In this document: one piece after another, positions 50,513 through 59,721 of the stretch
Position numbering within the stretch: position 1 is the first letter of the stretch
Layout of the letters: each line of letters begins with the position of its first letter
The notes under the pieces: generated by a model
The model's input: only the letters and a program-made list of their open reading frames with translations
The model's database searches: none
Told to the model about the DNA's origin: nothing
Assembly: GCF_019904235.1 (NCBI RefSeq)
Contig: NZ_CP063202.1
Location: 3,100,001 to 3,164,000, forward strand
From: Erythrobacter sp. SCSIO 43205
GTDB taxonomy: Bacteria > Pseudomonadota > Alphaproteobacteria > Sphingomonadales > Sphingomonadaceae
Reading direction: 5' to 3'
Length of the DNA: 64,000 nt
Position numbers and translations under genes: made by a program

Positions 50513-51337
50513 ATGGGTAACGTATATATTGCCGGGCTTTTCGACGTAGCCGAGCTCACCTTCATCTTGTTCTTCATATTTTTCGTGGGGTTGGTGATTT
50601 ATCTCAACCGGGAAAGCCGCCGCGAAGGCTATCCGCTTGAACATGAGCAATCGGGCATCATTGATCGCGGAGTTCCGCTGTCTGACGGCGGCAAGAAAAC
50701 CTTCCACCTGCCACACGGGCGCGGCACCTATGTTCCAGAAGACGTGCCGCGCGATGAGCTTTCAAAAGTCGGGAATATTCCGGGCAAGCAAACCTTTGGC
50801 GCAGCCGGCGCTCCGTGGGAGCCAACCGGTGATGCGATGGCCGATGGCATGGGCACCGCAGCCTTTGCCATGCGCGAGGATTATCCCGACCTCACTTATG
50901 AAGGCCACCCACGCATCGTGCCGATTGCAAATGCTGTTCACGCGATGGAAATTGCCGCGATGGATCGCAATCCCGTTGGTCTGCCGGTCTATGCCGCTGA
51001 CAAGAAGAAAGCGGGCGTGGTGAGCGATGTCTGGGTTGACCAGTCGGAGCACATCATCCGCTATCTCGAAGTGACCACCAATTCGGGCAAGAAGGTTCTG
51101 GCTCCCATGCCGTTCTGCGCTGTGCAGGGCAAAAGCTGGCTGGGAGGCCTGATGCCGATTGTCGATGACCAAGTAGAGCTGATCGACATCGAAGCGATCC
51201 GCGCTGACCAGTTTGACAGCGTTCCCACTGTGAAGACCGCTGGTCAGATCACCCGCCTGGAAGAGGACAAGATCCAGGCCTATTATGGCGGCGGCTATAC
51301 CTACGCCCTGCCGGAGCGTTCTGAGCCATGGATCTAA
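50513..51337 (+). CDS. puhA: Photosynthetic reaction centre H subunit
   Basis: 274-aa subunit with one N-terminal helix (about residues 12-33) and a cytoplasmic PRC-barrel domain (DRNPVGLPVYAADKKKAGVVSDVWVD region). It caps the L/M core and controls proton delivery to QB. Its 3' end overlaps puhB by 10 nt. Confidence 0.97.
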   Translation: MGNVYIAGLFDVAELTFILFFIFFVGLVIYLNRESRREGYPLEHEQSGIIDRGVPLSDGGKKTFHLPHGRGTYVPEDVPRDELSKVGNIPGKQTFGAAGAPWEPTGDAMADGMGTAAFAMREDYPDLTYEGHPRIVPIANAVHAMEIAAMDRNPVGLPVYAADKKKAGVVSDVWVDQSEHIIRYLEVTTNSGKKVLAPMPFCAVQGKSWLGGLMPIVDDQVELIDIEAIRADQFDSVPTVKTAGQITRLEEDKIQAYYGGGYTYALPERSEPWI

Positions 51338-52083
51338 CCACCAAACCCAACACACACTCCGCTTCATCAGTGCGTGAGGCATCATCGAGCGCACCTGCGC
51401 GCGCCCTGTCAAGGGAAGCGCAGGAGCTTGAGACGCAAGGCCCGCGCGCGCATGGCGATCCGATGGGCACGCCCCAGCCGCAAGAGGCAATCTTGTGGAA
51501 AGGGCGGCCTGACCGGGCGCTATTGGCAAGAACCGCGTTCCACACTTACAAAGTGGGAGGCTACTTTGCCCTGCTCGTCGCGATTTCAGCGGCTTTGGGC
51601 AATGTAACGACGGCGGTTGTGTGTGCGGGGCTTGGCGTTATGGCGGTGGCGATCCTTTATGGTCTTGCCGCCATCAGCGCTCGGACGACGCTTTATATTC
51701 TGACTGACACACGGCTGATCCTGCGCATCGGCATGGCGATTGAGACACGGGTCAACCTGCCCTTGAAGCACGTCCAATCGGCCAATCTGCGCGAGCGAGG
51801 GCATGGGTTTGGCGACATCGCCCTTACCCTCGCGGGCGAGCGTTTGCTTGGCTATGCCCTGCTGTGGCCTCATGCCCGCCCGTGGCGTTTTGCCAGCCCG
51901 CAGCCGATGCTGCGCGCCGTGCCTGAGGCAAAAGCCCTCGCCGCGCTTCTGGCAAAGACTTGCGCAATGCACGCGCCGCTTGAGCAAAATTTGATCCAAA
52001 TCAATGAAGCGAGCGTCGCACACGCCGATACGGGTACCAACACCGGCCCTGATGCGGGCGCATTGGAAGGGGCCAGAGCATGA
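51328..52083 (+). CDS. puhB: Photosynthetic complex assembly protein PuhB
   Basis: 251-aa membrane protein with a bacterial PH-like domain, needed for reaction centre and LH1 assembly. Two to three membrane helices (residues about 75-115) are followed by TLYILTDTRLILRIGMAIE. The N-terminal 50 residues are poorly conserved and Ser/Ala-rich. It starts inside puhA and overlaps puhC by 4 nt. Confidence 0.92.
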   Translation: MDLTTKPNTHSASSVREASSSAPARALSREAQELETQGPRAHGDPMGTPQPQEAILWKGRPDRALLARTAFHTYKVGGYFALLVAISAALGNVTTAVVCAGLGVMAVAILYGLAAISARTTLYILTDTRLILRIGMAIETRVNLPLKHVQSANLRERGHGFGDIALTLAGERLLGYALLWPHARPWRFASPQPMLRAVPEAKALAALLAKTCAMHAPLEQNLIQINEASVAHADTGTNTGPDAGALEGARA

Positions 52084-52562
52084 TTGTTCGCGAATATGAG
52101 AAGGAAGAGATCACCGTCCACCGCGTGCCGATCATGCTGATGGGCGGCATTATCACGATCAGCCTTGCTCTGACCACGGCCGTCACGCTTGGCTTTTTCG
52201 AACGGCAGGCCATCCCAAGCGAAGCGCGCGAGCAAGCAGGCACACAGATGACAGCCTCGCGCTCACTCTATTTCTACGATGAGGCCGATGGCTCGGTTCG
52301 GGTCGAGGATGCGCAATCGGGCGAAGAAATCGCTCGCTTTGGGGTGGGGACAGGCGGCTTTGTGCGAACAAGCGTGCGCGGCTTTGCCTATCAACGCCGA
52401 GTCAATGGAATTGGCCGCGAAGTGCCTTTTGAGCTCATCGCGTGGGACAATGGGATGCTGACCCTGCTCGACCCGACCACGCAAAAAAGCGTCGAATTGC
52501 ACTCCTTTGGCGAAGGCAATCGCCAGACTTTTGCAAACTTCCTGATCAAGGAGCCGGGATAA
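52080..52562 (+). CDS. puhC: Photosynthetic complex assembly protein PuhC
   Basis: 160-aa protein with one N-terminal membrane helix (residues 17-40) and a periplasmic domain, including SLYFYDEADGSVRVEDAQSG and a C-terminal FANFLIKEPG. It assists reaction-centre assembly and is the third gene of the puh operon. The stop overlaps the next ATG (TAATG). Confidence 0.9.
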   Translation: MIVREYEKEEITVHRVPIMLMGGIITISLALTTAVTLGFFERQAIPSEAREQAGTQMTASRSLYFYDEADGSVRVEDAQSGEEIARFGVGTGGFVRTSVRGFAYQRRVNGIGREVPFELIAWDNGMLTLLDPTTQKSVELHSFGEGNRQTFANFLIKEPG

Positions 52563-52927
52563 TGGCCAGCATTGCGGTTCAGAGGGCAGTCACGGGATCG
52601 ACTGACACAAGCTCGCCACTTCTGGCCGGGTTCACCCCGCCCGATGCGCGCGTCTTCGATGCGCCCTGCACGATTACGGTCGAGCAAAGCTCTGAGCATT
52701 TTCATGCCCATGTCGAATTGCCGACAAGCGTCCTGATGGAAGCAGGCGACAAGGTGCGTGTGCACGGCGCGCCCATATCCATCCCATTTGGCTCTCGCCA
52801 GGTATTCGAGCGCAAGGCGACAATCACCCGGGCGGGCCCGATCAGGCGCGCCCTCACGCGGGTCGGTGCCTATTTCGACCTTGCCGAGCTCTACGAGGTT
52901 AGTTTCAACGCCGGGAGGATCAAATGA
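52562..52927 (+). CDS. Conserved PGC protein between puhC and acsF, function unknown
   Basis: 121-aa soluble-looking protein without membrane helices. Short beta-type segments and a His-containing [11 protein letters not shown]; the C-terminal half ([28 protein letters not shown] region) is basic. Overlaps on both sides (1 nt with puhC, 4 nt with acsF) tie it to the puh/acsF operon. It occupies the place of a small unnamed gene in other PGCs. It may help AcsF, for example in iron or protein assembly (inference). Confidence 0.8.
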   Translation: MASIAVQRAVTGSTDTSSPLLAGFTPPDARVFDAPCTITVEQSSEHFHAHVELPTSVLMEAGDKVRVHGAPISIPFGSRQVFERKATITRAGPIRRALTRVGAYFDLAELYEVSFNAGRIK

Positions 52928-54024
52928 ACGCTCACGCTCAGCTCAAAGCTGACCCCAATCACGCTCACGGCCACAAAATGATGACCAGCGAAGAAGCGAT
53001 GGCTCTGGCCACCAAGGACACAGTGCTGACCCCGCGCTTCTACACCACCGATTTTGACGCGCTGGATGCGATTGACGTAAGCCTCGTGCGCGAGGAATGG
53101 GACCAGCTTATCGCCGATATGGTTGGCGATCCCAACAAGACTCACTTTCGCCACAAGGGTGACTTTGCCGGTGTGATTGAGGCGTTGGAGCCGGAACTGC
53201 GGGCTGAATTTACCGATTTTCTGGTAAGCTCGATGACGAGCGAATTTTCAGGCTGCGTGCTTTACGCAGAGATCGCCAAGCGAACCAAGAACCCGGACGT
53301 GAAGCAGCTTTTCAAACTGCTCGCACGCGATGAAAGCCGGCACGCTGGTTTTATCAATGAAAGCCTCAAAGATGCTGGCATCGGCGTCGATTTGGGCTTT
53401 CTCACCAAAACGAAGAAATACACCTATTTCCGCCCGAAATTCATCTGGTACGCGGTTTATCTCTCTGAAAAGATTGGATATGCGCGCTATATCACGATCT
53501 ATCGGCACTTGGAAAAGCACCCGGAAAACAAATTTCACCCAATCTTCGACTGGTTCGAGGAATGGTGCAATGACGAGTTTCGCCATGGTGAAGCGTTTGC
53601 GATGTTGATGCACGCGGACCCGGACCTTTTGAAAGGTCATAACAAGCTGTGGATCCGGTTTTTCCTCCTCTCGGTTTATGCCACCATGTATGTGCGCGAC
53701 CATGCGCGGCCCGTCTTCCACAAGGCGCTCGGCGTTGACCCGACCGAGTATGATTACGAGGTCTTCAAAGTGTGCAACACAATCGCGCGGCAGGTCTATC
53801 CGGTCGAGCTCGACATCGACAATCCCAAGTTTCGCGCGGCGATGGAGGCGCTTCGCCAAGCTGCAATCCGTATTGAGGATGGCAAGGCGCAAGGTGGTCT
53901 TGGCGGCCTCGTCAAGCGCGTGAGCGGCATGGCGGGCGCAGGGTTCAACTTTGCCCGGATGTACTTCATGCAGCCCAAAACCAATGAGCTGCCCACCAAA
54001 ATCAGGCTTCATCCTGCATGGTGA
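52924..54024 (+). CDS. acsF: Aerobic Mg-protoporphyrin IX monomethyl ester cyclase
   Basis: 366-aa membrane-associated diiron enzyme that builds ring E with O2. Two ExxH iron motifs are visible: Glu137-His140 (DESRH) and Glu218-His221 (DEFRH). Presence of AcsF and absence of BchE in the window mean oxygen is needed for pigment synthesis here. It overlaps the following puhE by 7 nt. Confidence 0.96.
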   Translation: MNAHAQLKADPNHAHGHKMMTSEEAMALATKDTVLTPRFYTTDFDALDAIDVSLVREEWDQLIADMVGDPNKTHFRHKGDFAGVIEALEPELRAEFTDFLVSSMTSEFSGCVLYAEIAKRTKNPDVKQLFKLLARDESRHAGFINESLKDAGIGVDLGFLTKTKKYTYFRPKFIWYAVYLSEKIGYARYITIYRHLEKHPENKFHPIFDWFEEWCNDEFRHGEAFAMLMHADPDLLKGHNKLWIRFFLLSVYATMYVRDHARPVFHKALGVDPTEYDYEVFKVCNTIARQVYPVELDIDNPKFRAAMEALRQAAIRIEDGKAQGGLGGLVKRVSGMAGAGFNFARMYFMQPKTNELPTKIRLHPAW

Positions 54025-54812
54025 GTTGGAGCGGCCATATTGTCCCGTTCATCGTGACGCTGGTCATCTGGTTTATGGCCACTGGCCTCATCGCGTTTTT
54101 CGCGAATGCCGGAGGCGAACCCCGCGCGCGCGGCGCATTTCGGCGCAGCGTTGCCGTGGGCGGCGTAGTGGGTGTTGCCGGGCTCATCGCTATCCTTTTC
54201 GCTTCGGCCAGCGTTTCGCTTGGCGCGATCTACCTTGCCTTTACAGGCGCGTTGATGGTCTGGGGCTGGCATGAAATCGGCTTTCTCACAGGCGCCTCGG
54301 CGGGCCCGCGTCGCGAGGTACAAAGCCTTGGGGTGCGCGGGTTTGAGCGGTTTACTCAGGCTAGCGCCACTGTGATGCACCATGAAATCGCTCTCGCGCT
54401 GACCGCGCTCATGCTGATCTCACTCTCGTGGAATGCGCCCAATCAGATCGGAGCGACGGTGTTTGTGCTGATGTTCGCGCTTCGCCTCTCGTCAAAGATC
54501 AACCTCTTCATCGGCGTGCCCAATTCATCCGTTGAAATGATGCCGCAGCATTTGGGGTATCTTAAAAGCTATTTCGGGCGCAATCGCATGACCTTTGTGC
54601 TCGCTCTATCCATCGCCGCGATCATTGCGCTTGCTGCTTGGTTTGCTTCGCTAGCCATGACAGCGCCTGCGGGTAGCCCCGAAATGGTGGGGGCAAGCCT
54701 TCTCACCGCCTTGTGCCTTCTTGGCGCACTTGAACATCTATTCTTGGCCCTGCCGTTTCGCGACGGGATGCTGTGGGGCTGGGCTTTTAAAGGCAGGAGC
54801 GATCCTGCATGA
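54018..54812 (+). CDS. puhE: Photosynthetic complex assembly protein PuhE
   Basis: 264-aa membrane protein with about seven helices (DUF3623-type), found after acsF in PGCs. It carries [12 protein letters not shown] and [14 protein letters not shown] role in reaction-centre assembly is known from Rhodobacter puhE. The start lies in the acsF end; the stop overlaps the earliest hemA start. Confidence 0.9.
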   Translation: MVSWSGHIVPFIVTLVIWFMATGLIAFFANAGGEPRARGAFRRSVAVGGVVGVAGLIAILFASASVSLGAIYLAFTGALMVWGWHEIGFLTGASAGPRREVQSLGVRGFERFTQASATVMHHEIALALTALMLISLSWNAPNQIGATVFVLMFALRLSSKINLFIGVPNSSVEMMPQHLGYLKSYFGRNRMTFVLALSIAAIIALAAWFASLAMTAPAGSPEMVGASLLTALCLLGALEHLFLALPFRDGMLWGWAFKGRSDPA

Positions 54813-54850
54813 CGCTTAAAACAAAACACACGAAAGAGCAGGGGGCACCC

Positions 54851-56083
54851 ATGGATTTTGATGCATTTTTCGCCGAGCAGCTGGACGGCGTTCGCGAGGA
54901 AGGGCGTTACCGCGTCTTCACCGATATCAAGCGGCACTGCGGCAAGTTTCCGCATGCGACCCGCTTTATCGAAGACGACCAAGAGCAAACGACGCAGGCG
55001 GTGACCGTGTGGTGCTCCAACGACTACCTAGGCATGGGTCAGCACCCCAAGGTGATCGAGGCGATGCACTCAGTGCTCGACGAATGCGGCGCAGGCGCAG
55101 GGGGCACGCGCAATATCTCGGGCACCAACCACTATCACGTTGAATTGGAAGCCGAGCTTGCCGACCTTCATGGCAAGGAAAGCGCGCTTTTGTTCACCAG
55201 CGGCTATGTCTCGAACTGGGCCGGGCTTGGCACGCTTGCGAGCAAAATTCCGGGCTGTGTCGTGTTCTCCGATGCGCTGAACCATGCGAGCATGATCGAA
55301 GGCATCCGTCACAGCCGCGCGCCTTACAAGATCTGGAAGCACAATGATGTCGAAGACCTCGACCGTCTGCTTTCTGAATATCCCGCCGACACGCCCAAGC
55401 TCGTCGCGTTTGAAAGCGTTTATTCGATGGACGGCGATATCGCACCCATCGCCGACATCCTCGACGTGTGTGAAAAGCACGGCGCGATGAGCTATATCGA
55501 CGAAGTGCACGCAGTTGGCCTCTACGGCCCGCGCGGTGGCGGCGTGGCTGAGCAAGAAGGACTGATGGACCGCATCACCGTCATCGAAGGCACGCTTGGC
55601 AAGGCGTTCGGCGTCATGGGTGGATATATCGCCGCCAGCCGCGATCTGGTTGATTTCGTGCGCAGCTTTGCCAGCGGCTTCATCTTCTCAACCGCCCTTC
55701 CCCCAGCGGTCGCTGCGGGCGCTGCGGCGAGTATCCGGCACCTGAAAGAGAGCAGCCACGAGCGCGACCTCCAGAAAGAGCGCGTTGCCGAAGTGCGCCG
55801 CCAGCTGGACATGATGAACATTCCGCACCTGCCCAATCCCAGTCACATCATCCCGGTGATGGTCGGCGATGCGGCCAAGTGCAAGATGATCAGCGACTGG
55901 CTGATGGACAATCACGGCATCTATGTGCAGCCGATCAACTATCCCACGGTGCCCGTCGGGACAGAGCGCCTGCGCCTCACCCCATCGCCCGTGCACGACA
56001 GCGGCGATATAACCCGCCTGATTAATGCGCTCAGTGAAATCTGGTCGATGTGCGAATTGGCAAGAGGTCGGATCGCGGCTTAG
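54851..56083 (+). CDS. hemA: 5-aminolevulinate synthase
   Basis: 410-aa PLP enzyme (glycine + succinyl-CoA to ALA), the alphaproteobacterial route to all tetrapyrroles. PLP Lys251 is in [12 protein letters not shown] and the glycine site region in [11 protein letters not shown] 54851 (MDFDAFF) has AGGGGG ahead and matches known N-termini; ATG 54809 overlaps puhE and would add 14 residues. Its location couples precursor supply to the PGC. A strong terminator follows. Confidence 0.96.
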   Translation: MDFDAFFAEQLDGVREEGRYRVFTDIKRHCGKFPHATRFIEDDQEQTTQAVTVWCSNDYLGMGQHPKVIEAMHSVLDECGAGAGGTRNISGTNHYHVELEAELADLHGKESALLFTSGYVSNWAGLGTLASKIPGCVVFSDALNHASMIEGIRHSRAPYKIWKHNDVEDLDRLLSEYPADTPKLVAFESVYSMDGDIAPIADILDVCEKHGAMSYIDEVHAVGLYGPRGGGVAEQEGLMDRITVIEGTLGKAFGVMGGYIAASRDLVDFVRSFASGFIFSTALPPAVAAGAAASIRHLKESSHERDLQKERVAEVRRQLDMMNIPHLPNPSHIIPVMVGDAAKCKMISDWLMDNHGIYVQPINYPTVPVGTERLRLTPSPVHDSGDITRLINALSEIWSMCELARGRIAA

Positions 56084-56102
56084 ACCCACAGACGAAAGCT
56101 AT

Positions 56103-56144
56103 AAGAAAAAGGCCCCGCTGGTTTTCCAACGGGGCCTTTTTCTT
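56103..56144. terminator. Strong terminator at end of plus-strand PGC operon
   Basis: AAGAAAAAGGCCCCG (56103-56117) pairs perfectly with CGGGGCCTTTTTCTT (56130-56144); functional in both directions for hemA and the convergent cytochrome gene. Confidence 0.93.
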
Positions 56145-56196
56145 GTTCACCGGGCGATGAAGCCCGGTGTTCCTGCTAACTTATGCAGCTTTCGAC

Positions 56197-56676
56197 TTAT
56201 TCGTCGGTCGCATCAAGATATGCGATCACGTCAGCGCGGTCTTGTGGGTTTTTGAGGCCCGGAAATGCCATGCGGGTGCCTGGCATGAATTCACGCGGCG
56301 CTTCGAGATATTCAAACAACACTTCAGGCGTCCAAGTGACACCGCTGTTTGCGTTGGCTTCTGAATAGTTAAAGCCTTCAATTGAGCCAGCTTCGCGGCC
56401 CACAATGCCATAGAGCGATGGACCAACGCCATTTTTGCCTTCTTCAACAAGGTGGCAGGTGCGGCACTGGGCGAACACGGTTTCACCAGCAGCAGCATCG
56501 CCAGTCAGATCAGCAAAAGCGACATCGGCAGCGGGCTCTTCAGCCGGCTCTTCTGCGGCGGTTTCTTCTGCCATTTCTTCCGTTGCTGGCGCTTCTGCTT
56601 CGGGCTGTTTGCCACCACAGGCAGCCAGTGCCAGAACAGCGGGCACAAGGGCCGCGCCCATAACAATCTTACGCAT
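56197..56676 (-). CDS. Lipid-anchored class I cytochrome c
   Basis: 159-aa protein. A lipobox (VLALAAC, Cys20) is followed by an acidic Glu/Ala/Pro linker (residues about 25-50, repeats like AEEPAEEP), then a cytochrome c domain with CRTCH (71-75) and Met136 (PGTRMAF) as axial ligand. The domain is like cytochrome c2/c552. It sits where cycA lies in related PGCs. With no pufC present, a tethered donor to the oxidised reaction centre is plausible (inference). ATG 56676 is chosen because the lipoprotein signal starts there. Confidence 0.9.
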   Translation of the reverse strand: MRKIVMGAALVPAVLALAACGGKQPEAEAPATEEMAEETAAEEPAEEPAADVAFADLTGDAAAGETVFAQCRTCHLVEEGKNGVGPSLYGIVGREAGSIEGFNYSEANANSGVTWTPEVLFEYLEAPREFMPGTRMAFPGLKNPQDRADVIAYLDATDE

Positions 56677-56978
56677 AGGTATTTTCCCTTTTATTCGAGA
56701 AGACCCGCACCGGCGCAACCGGCTCAGCCCTTCCGAGATGTATCCCACGGAGCAAGAGATAAAGTATTTCTCACCCGGGTTCAACGGTCGATGAAGGCCA
56801 GCTGCACCCTCACTTACCTTTGATCACCGACTACATAACGGCTCTGTGGCGGCGTGGTTCCCTGCTGATTTGCAAAAGATTTTCCGCAATCGCTTTACGC
56901 CTCACAAATTGCGGTTGAGCGACTGCATCCAAACGAATGCCATTGCCTTTGATGGGACGCGCGCTAAACGATTGGCTT
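56677..56978. other. Divergent intergenic region
   Basis: About 300 nt with no convincing gene between the cytochrome c and DUF1499 genes. It must hold their promoters. No TGT-N12-ACA site was seen, so the cytochrome may not be under PpsR. Confidence 0.4.
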
Positions 56979-57821
56979 ATGAAAACACTCGCATGGTACA
57001 CAAAGCTTTCGCTCGCACTTACCGCGTTCGTCCCGTTCTATTTCATTGTCGCAGCCCTTGGCACTAAAGTCGGATTGTGGGGATGGATGACCGGGCTTGT
57101 CGGGATGACATTTACCGGCGGTCCATTCGTGCTTGGCATTGCCTTCGTGGTGGCGCTTATCGTTGTGATCATCGGGCTCATCAATTGGTCCGGGCGCAAA
57201 GCGGAAAAAACCGATGGGGTAAAACGCCCGCGCAGCAAAATGGTGATGGGTGTAGGGATCCTTGGCATGATTGTGCCGGTTGCCTTTGTTCTATTCGGCC
57301 TGACCGCAGCGTCCAAGGCCGACGGCAATCCCATCCACGACATCGCCACCGATACCGCCAACCCGCCCATGTTCTCAGCCGAGGTTTTGGCAGAGCGCGA
57401 AGCGGCTGGCGCCAATCCGGTGAACGATTATCAAAAGCCGCTGAGTGAAATCGAGATGTTCAAAGGCGCGCCGCCAGAGCTTGCGATCTTGAGCCATGCG
57501 CAGATCATCAATGACACCTATCCAGAGCTTTCGCCGCTCCCCCTAGGTGGGGCAAGCCGCGCCGATGCGGTCGCCGCTGTTGCCGCAGCAATGGGCTCAA
57601 TGGGCTTTACCGACATCCGCCAGAACGCCGAAGAAGGCCGGGTCGAAGGGGTCGCGGAGACTTTCTGGTTTGGGTTTAAGGACGACGTTGTTGCGCGCAT
57701 TGGCGAGGCTGAAATTGACTTCCGTTCGGTCAGCCGCGTGGGGCAATCCGATCTTGGCGCAAACGCTGCGCGCATTGCGACCTTGCGCGAAAAAGTCGCC
57801 ACGCAAATCGGGCAGCGCTAG
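56979..57821 (+). CDS. DUF1499 domain membrane protein
   Basis: 280-aa protein with three N-terminal hydrophobic segments (about residues 8-30, 38-65 and 85-108) and a C-terminal DUF1499 domain starting at NPIHDIATDTANPP and ending DFRSVSRVGQSDLGANA. Function of the domain is unknown. The ATG at 56979 lacks a clear ribosome site; ATG 56937 is an alternative. Confidence 0.82.
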   Translation: MKTLAWYTKLSLALTAFVPFYFIVAALGTKVGLWGWMTGLVGMTFTGGPFVLGIAFVVALIVVIIGLINWSGRKAEKTDGVKRPRSKMVMGVGILGMIVPVAFVLFGLTAASKADGNPIHDIATDTANPPMFSAEVLAEREAAGANPVNDYQKPLSEIEMFKGAPPELAILSHAQIINDTYPELSPLPLGGASRADAVAAVAAAMGSMGFTDIRQNAEEGRVEGVAETFWFGFKDDVVARIGEAEIDFRSVSRVGQSDLGANAARIATLREKVATQIGQR

Positions 57822-57824
57822 GTC

Positions 57825-58427
57825 CTATTTGAACGTCGCGATTGCGAGCGCGCTTCGCTGAAACACCGTCAGGACGCACAGTGCGGCGTAGGCGTAGGCG
57901 ATTACAGCAAAATACGCCGGGAATAGGCACATAGCTACGAAAACCGCGATGGTTTCGCCGCCCTCTGCCAAGCCTGTGGAGTAGAAGAAGCTCTTCTTTC
58001 CGTGTGCCTGCGTCTCATCGCCGCGCTCGGCGGCGACCACGGCAAAGGCGAGGAAACTCACGCCAGTCAGCACGAAACTCGCGACAAGGACGAGCGCTGG
58101 AAGGGTGTTTGCGCTCGTTAAAACGCCGAAGCCCAAGGGCACGGAGACATAGAATGCGAAGTCTGCAACAATGTCGAAATAGCCGCCCAGGAGGGTTGGC
58201 TTTGTGGCCCGCGCAACCGCTCCATCGAGCCCATCCAGCAGGCGGTTTGCGACGATCAGAGCAAGGCTCCAGCCAATCTCACCCGAAGCTATCGCCGCTG
58301 CGCCGCCCAGCCCCAGGAACAGCCCGGCAAAGGTGAGCATATTGGCACTGACCCCAAGCCGCGCGATCCGCGCTCCAACCGCGTTCAACGGCGGGTCGAT
58401 CAGCGGGCGCAATCTGGCATCAAACAT
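57825..58427 (-). CDS. CDP-alcohol phosphatidyltransferase family protein
   Basis: 200-aa membrane enzyme with the family motif DGAVAR...GGYFDIVAD (catalytic aspartates), one residue shorter between AR and G than the textbook pattern. About six helices. Transfers a phosphatidyl group from CDP-alcohol to an acceptor; the exact lipid is unknown. It lies 9 nt downstream of a nucleoside transporter gene. Confidence 0.88.
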   Translation of the reverse strand: MFDARLRPLIDPPLNAVGARIARLGVSANMLTFAGLFLGLGGAAAIASGEIGWSLALIVANRLLDGLDGAVARATKPTLLGGYFDIVADFAFYVSVPLGFGVLTSANTLPALVLVASFVLTGVSFLAFAVVAAERGDETQAHGKKSFFYSTGLAEGGETIAVFVAMCLFPAYFAVIAYAYAALCVLTVFQRSALAIATFK

Positions 58428-58436
58428 TGCGCGAAA

Positions 58437-59708
58437 CTACCACGTAACCAGCCCAATCCAAGCGCCCGTCATGGCCGTCGCGATATTGCCTGCAATCCAG
58501 CTTTTCATACCAAGCCCCGCCGCTTCGGCGCGGCGTTCAGGGCAAAGCGTGCCGATGGTGGAAACGAGCAAACCAACGGATGCGAGGTTCGCAACCCCGC
58601 ACAGCGCATAAGTGACGATAAGCAGGCTGCGCTCTGACAAGGTGCCTTCGGGGAGCGCGGCAAGCTCCAGATAAGCGACATATTCGTTGAGGATGGCCTT
58701 AGTACCCATGAGGCCGCCCGCTGCCTGAGCCTCCGCCCAAGGCACGCCGATGGCCCACATGAAAGGCGCGAAAATCCAGCCGAAAATGCGCTTCAAGGTG
58801 ATCGGCTCGCCCTCGATAAAGGGCAGCACCGCAAGGATCTGATCGGTCAGCGCAACCAGGGCGAAGACAACGATGATGATCGCGATGACCGCGAGGAACA
58901 GCTGCATCCCGTCCATCGTGCCCTTGACCACGGCGTCGATGGAGGACTCATATTTGAGCCCCTCCTCGCTGTCGTCTGCTTGCGTTTCCGCGTCGCCTGC
59001 ATTGCCCGGCACCATGAGCTTTGCAATCAGCAGCGCGGCGGGGAGTGAGACGAGCGATGCGGAGATCATATGCCCCACCGCATCGGGCACGCTCTCGCGC
59101 AAGGTGGTGGCGTACAGGATAAGGATCGCGCCCGAAATCGTCGCCATCGCCAGCACCATGACCTGAAACAATTCAGCGCGGCTCATCTTCGCAAAATAGG
59201 CACGCACCACCAGCGGGCTTTCGACAACGCCAAGGAACATATTCGCCCCTCCTGACAAGCCGACAACGCCGCTGACATTGAGGCTTTTGCGCAGCAGGAA
59301 TGACAGGCCGATTACCAACCACCTAAGCACACCCCAATGCCATAATAGCGCGGCGAGCGCGGAGAAGACGATCACCAAGGGCAGGATTTGGAAAGCGATG
59401 ATCAGCGGGGCATCGGCACCCTCCTTCACCGCGAACGGCAGGTCAGCGCCGCCGAGATAACCGAACATATAGGACGAGCCCGCCAGCGTCGCGCGCTCGA
59501 TGGCTGCGACCCCTTCATTGGCGAGAGTAATAACATCCCACACGAAGGGCACGCGCACGATCAATAGCGCCAGCGCCAATTGCAAGCCCAACGCGCCTGC
59601 GATCCATCGAAGGCTTGGCCGCGAGCCACGGTCCTCGCTGATCCCCCAAGCGATAGCGACCAGCAAAGCGATGCCGAAAATGCCACGAAATTGGTCGAAA
59701 AGCTCCAC
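58437..59708 (-). CDS. Concentrative nucleoside transporter (NupC family)
   Basis: 423-aa inner-membrane cation-coupled nucleoside importer. Motifs GANMFLGVVESPL and GTKAILNEYVAYLEL are typical; about 10 helices. Co-directional with the neighbouring phosphatidyltransferase and oxidoreductase. Confidence 0.92.
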   Translation of the reverse strand: MELFDQFRGIFGIALLVAIAWGISEDRGSRPSLRWIAGALGLQLALALLIVRVPFVWDVITLANEGVAAIERATLAGSSYMFGYLGGADLPFAVKEGADAPLIIAFQILPLVIVFSALAALLWHWGVLRWLVIGLSFLLRKSLNVSGVVGLSGGANMFLGVVESPLVVRAYFAKMSRAELFQVMVLAMATISGAILILYATTLRESVPDAVGHMISASLVSLPAALLIAKLMVPGNAGDAETQADDSEEGLKYESSIDAVVKGTMDGMQLFLAVIAIIIVVFALVALTDQILAVLPFIEGEPITLKRIFGWIFAPFMWAIGVPWAEAQAAGGLMGTKAILNEYVAYLELAALPEGTLSERSLLIVTYALCGVANLASVGLLVSTIGTLCPERRAEAAGLGMKSWIAGNIATAMTGAWIGLVTW

Positions 59709-59721
59709 CTAGGCGTGCCCC

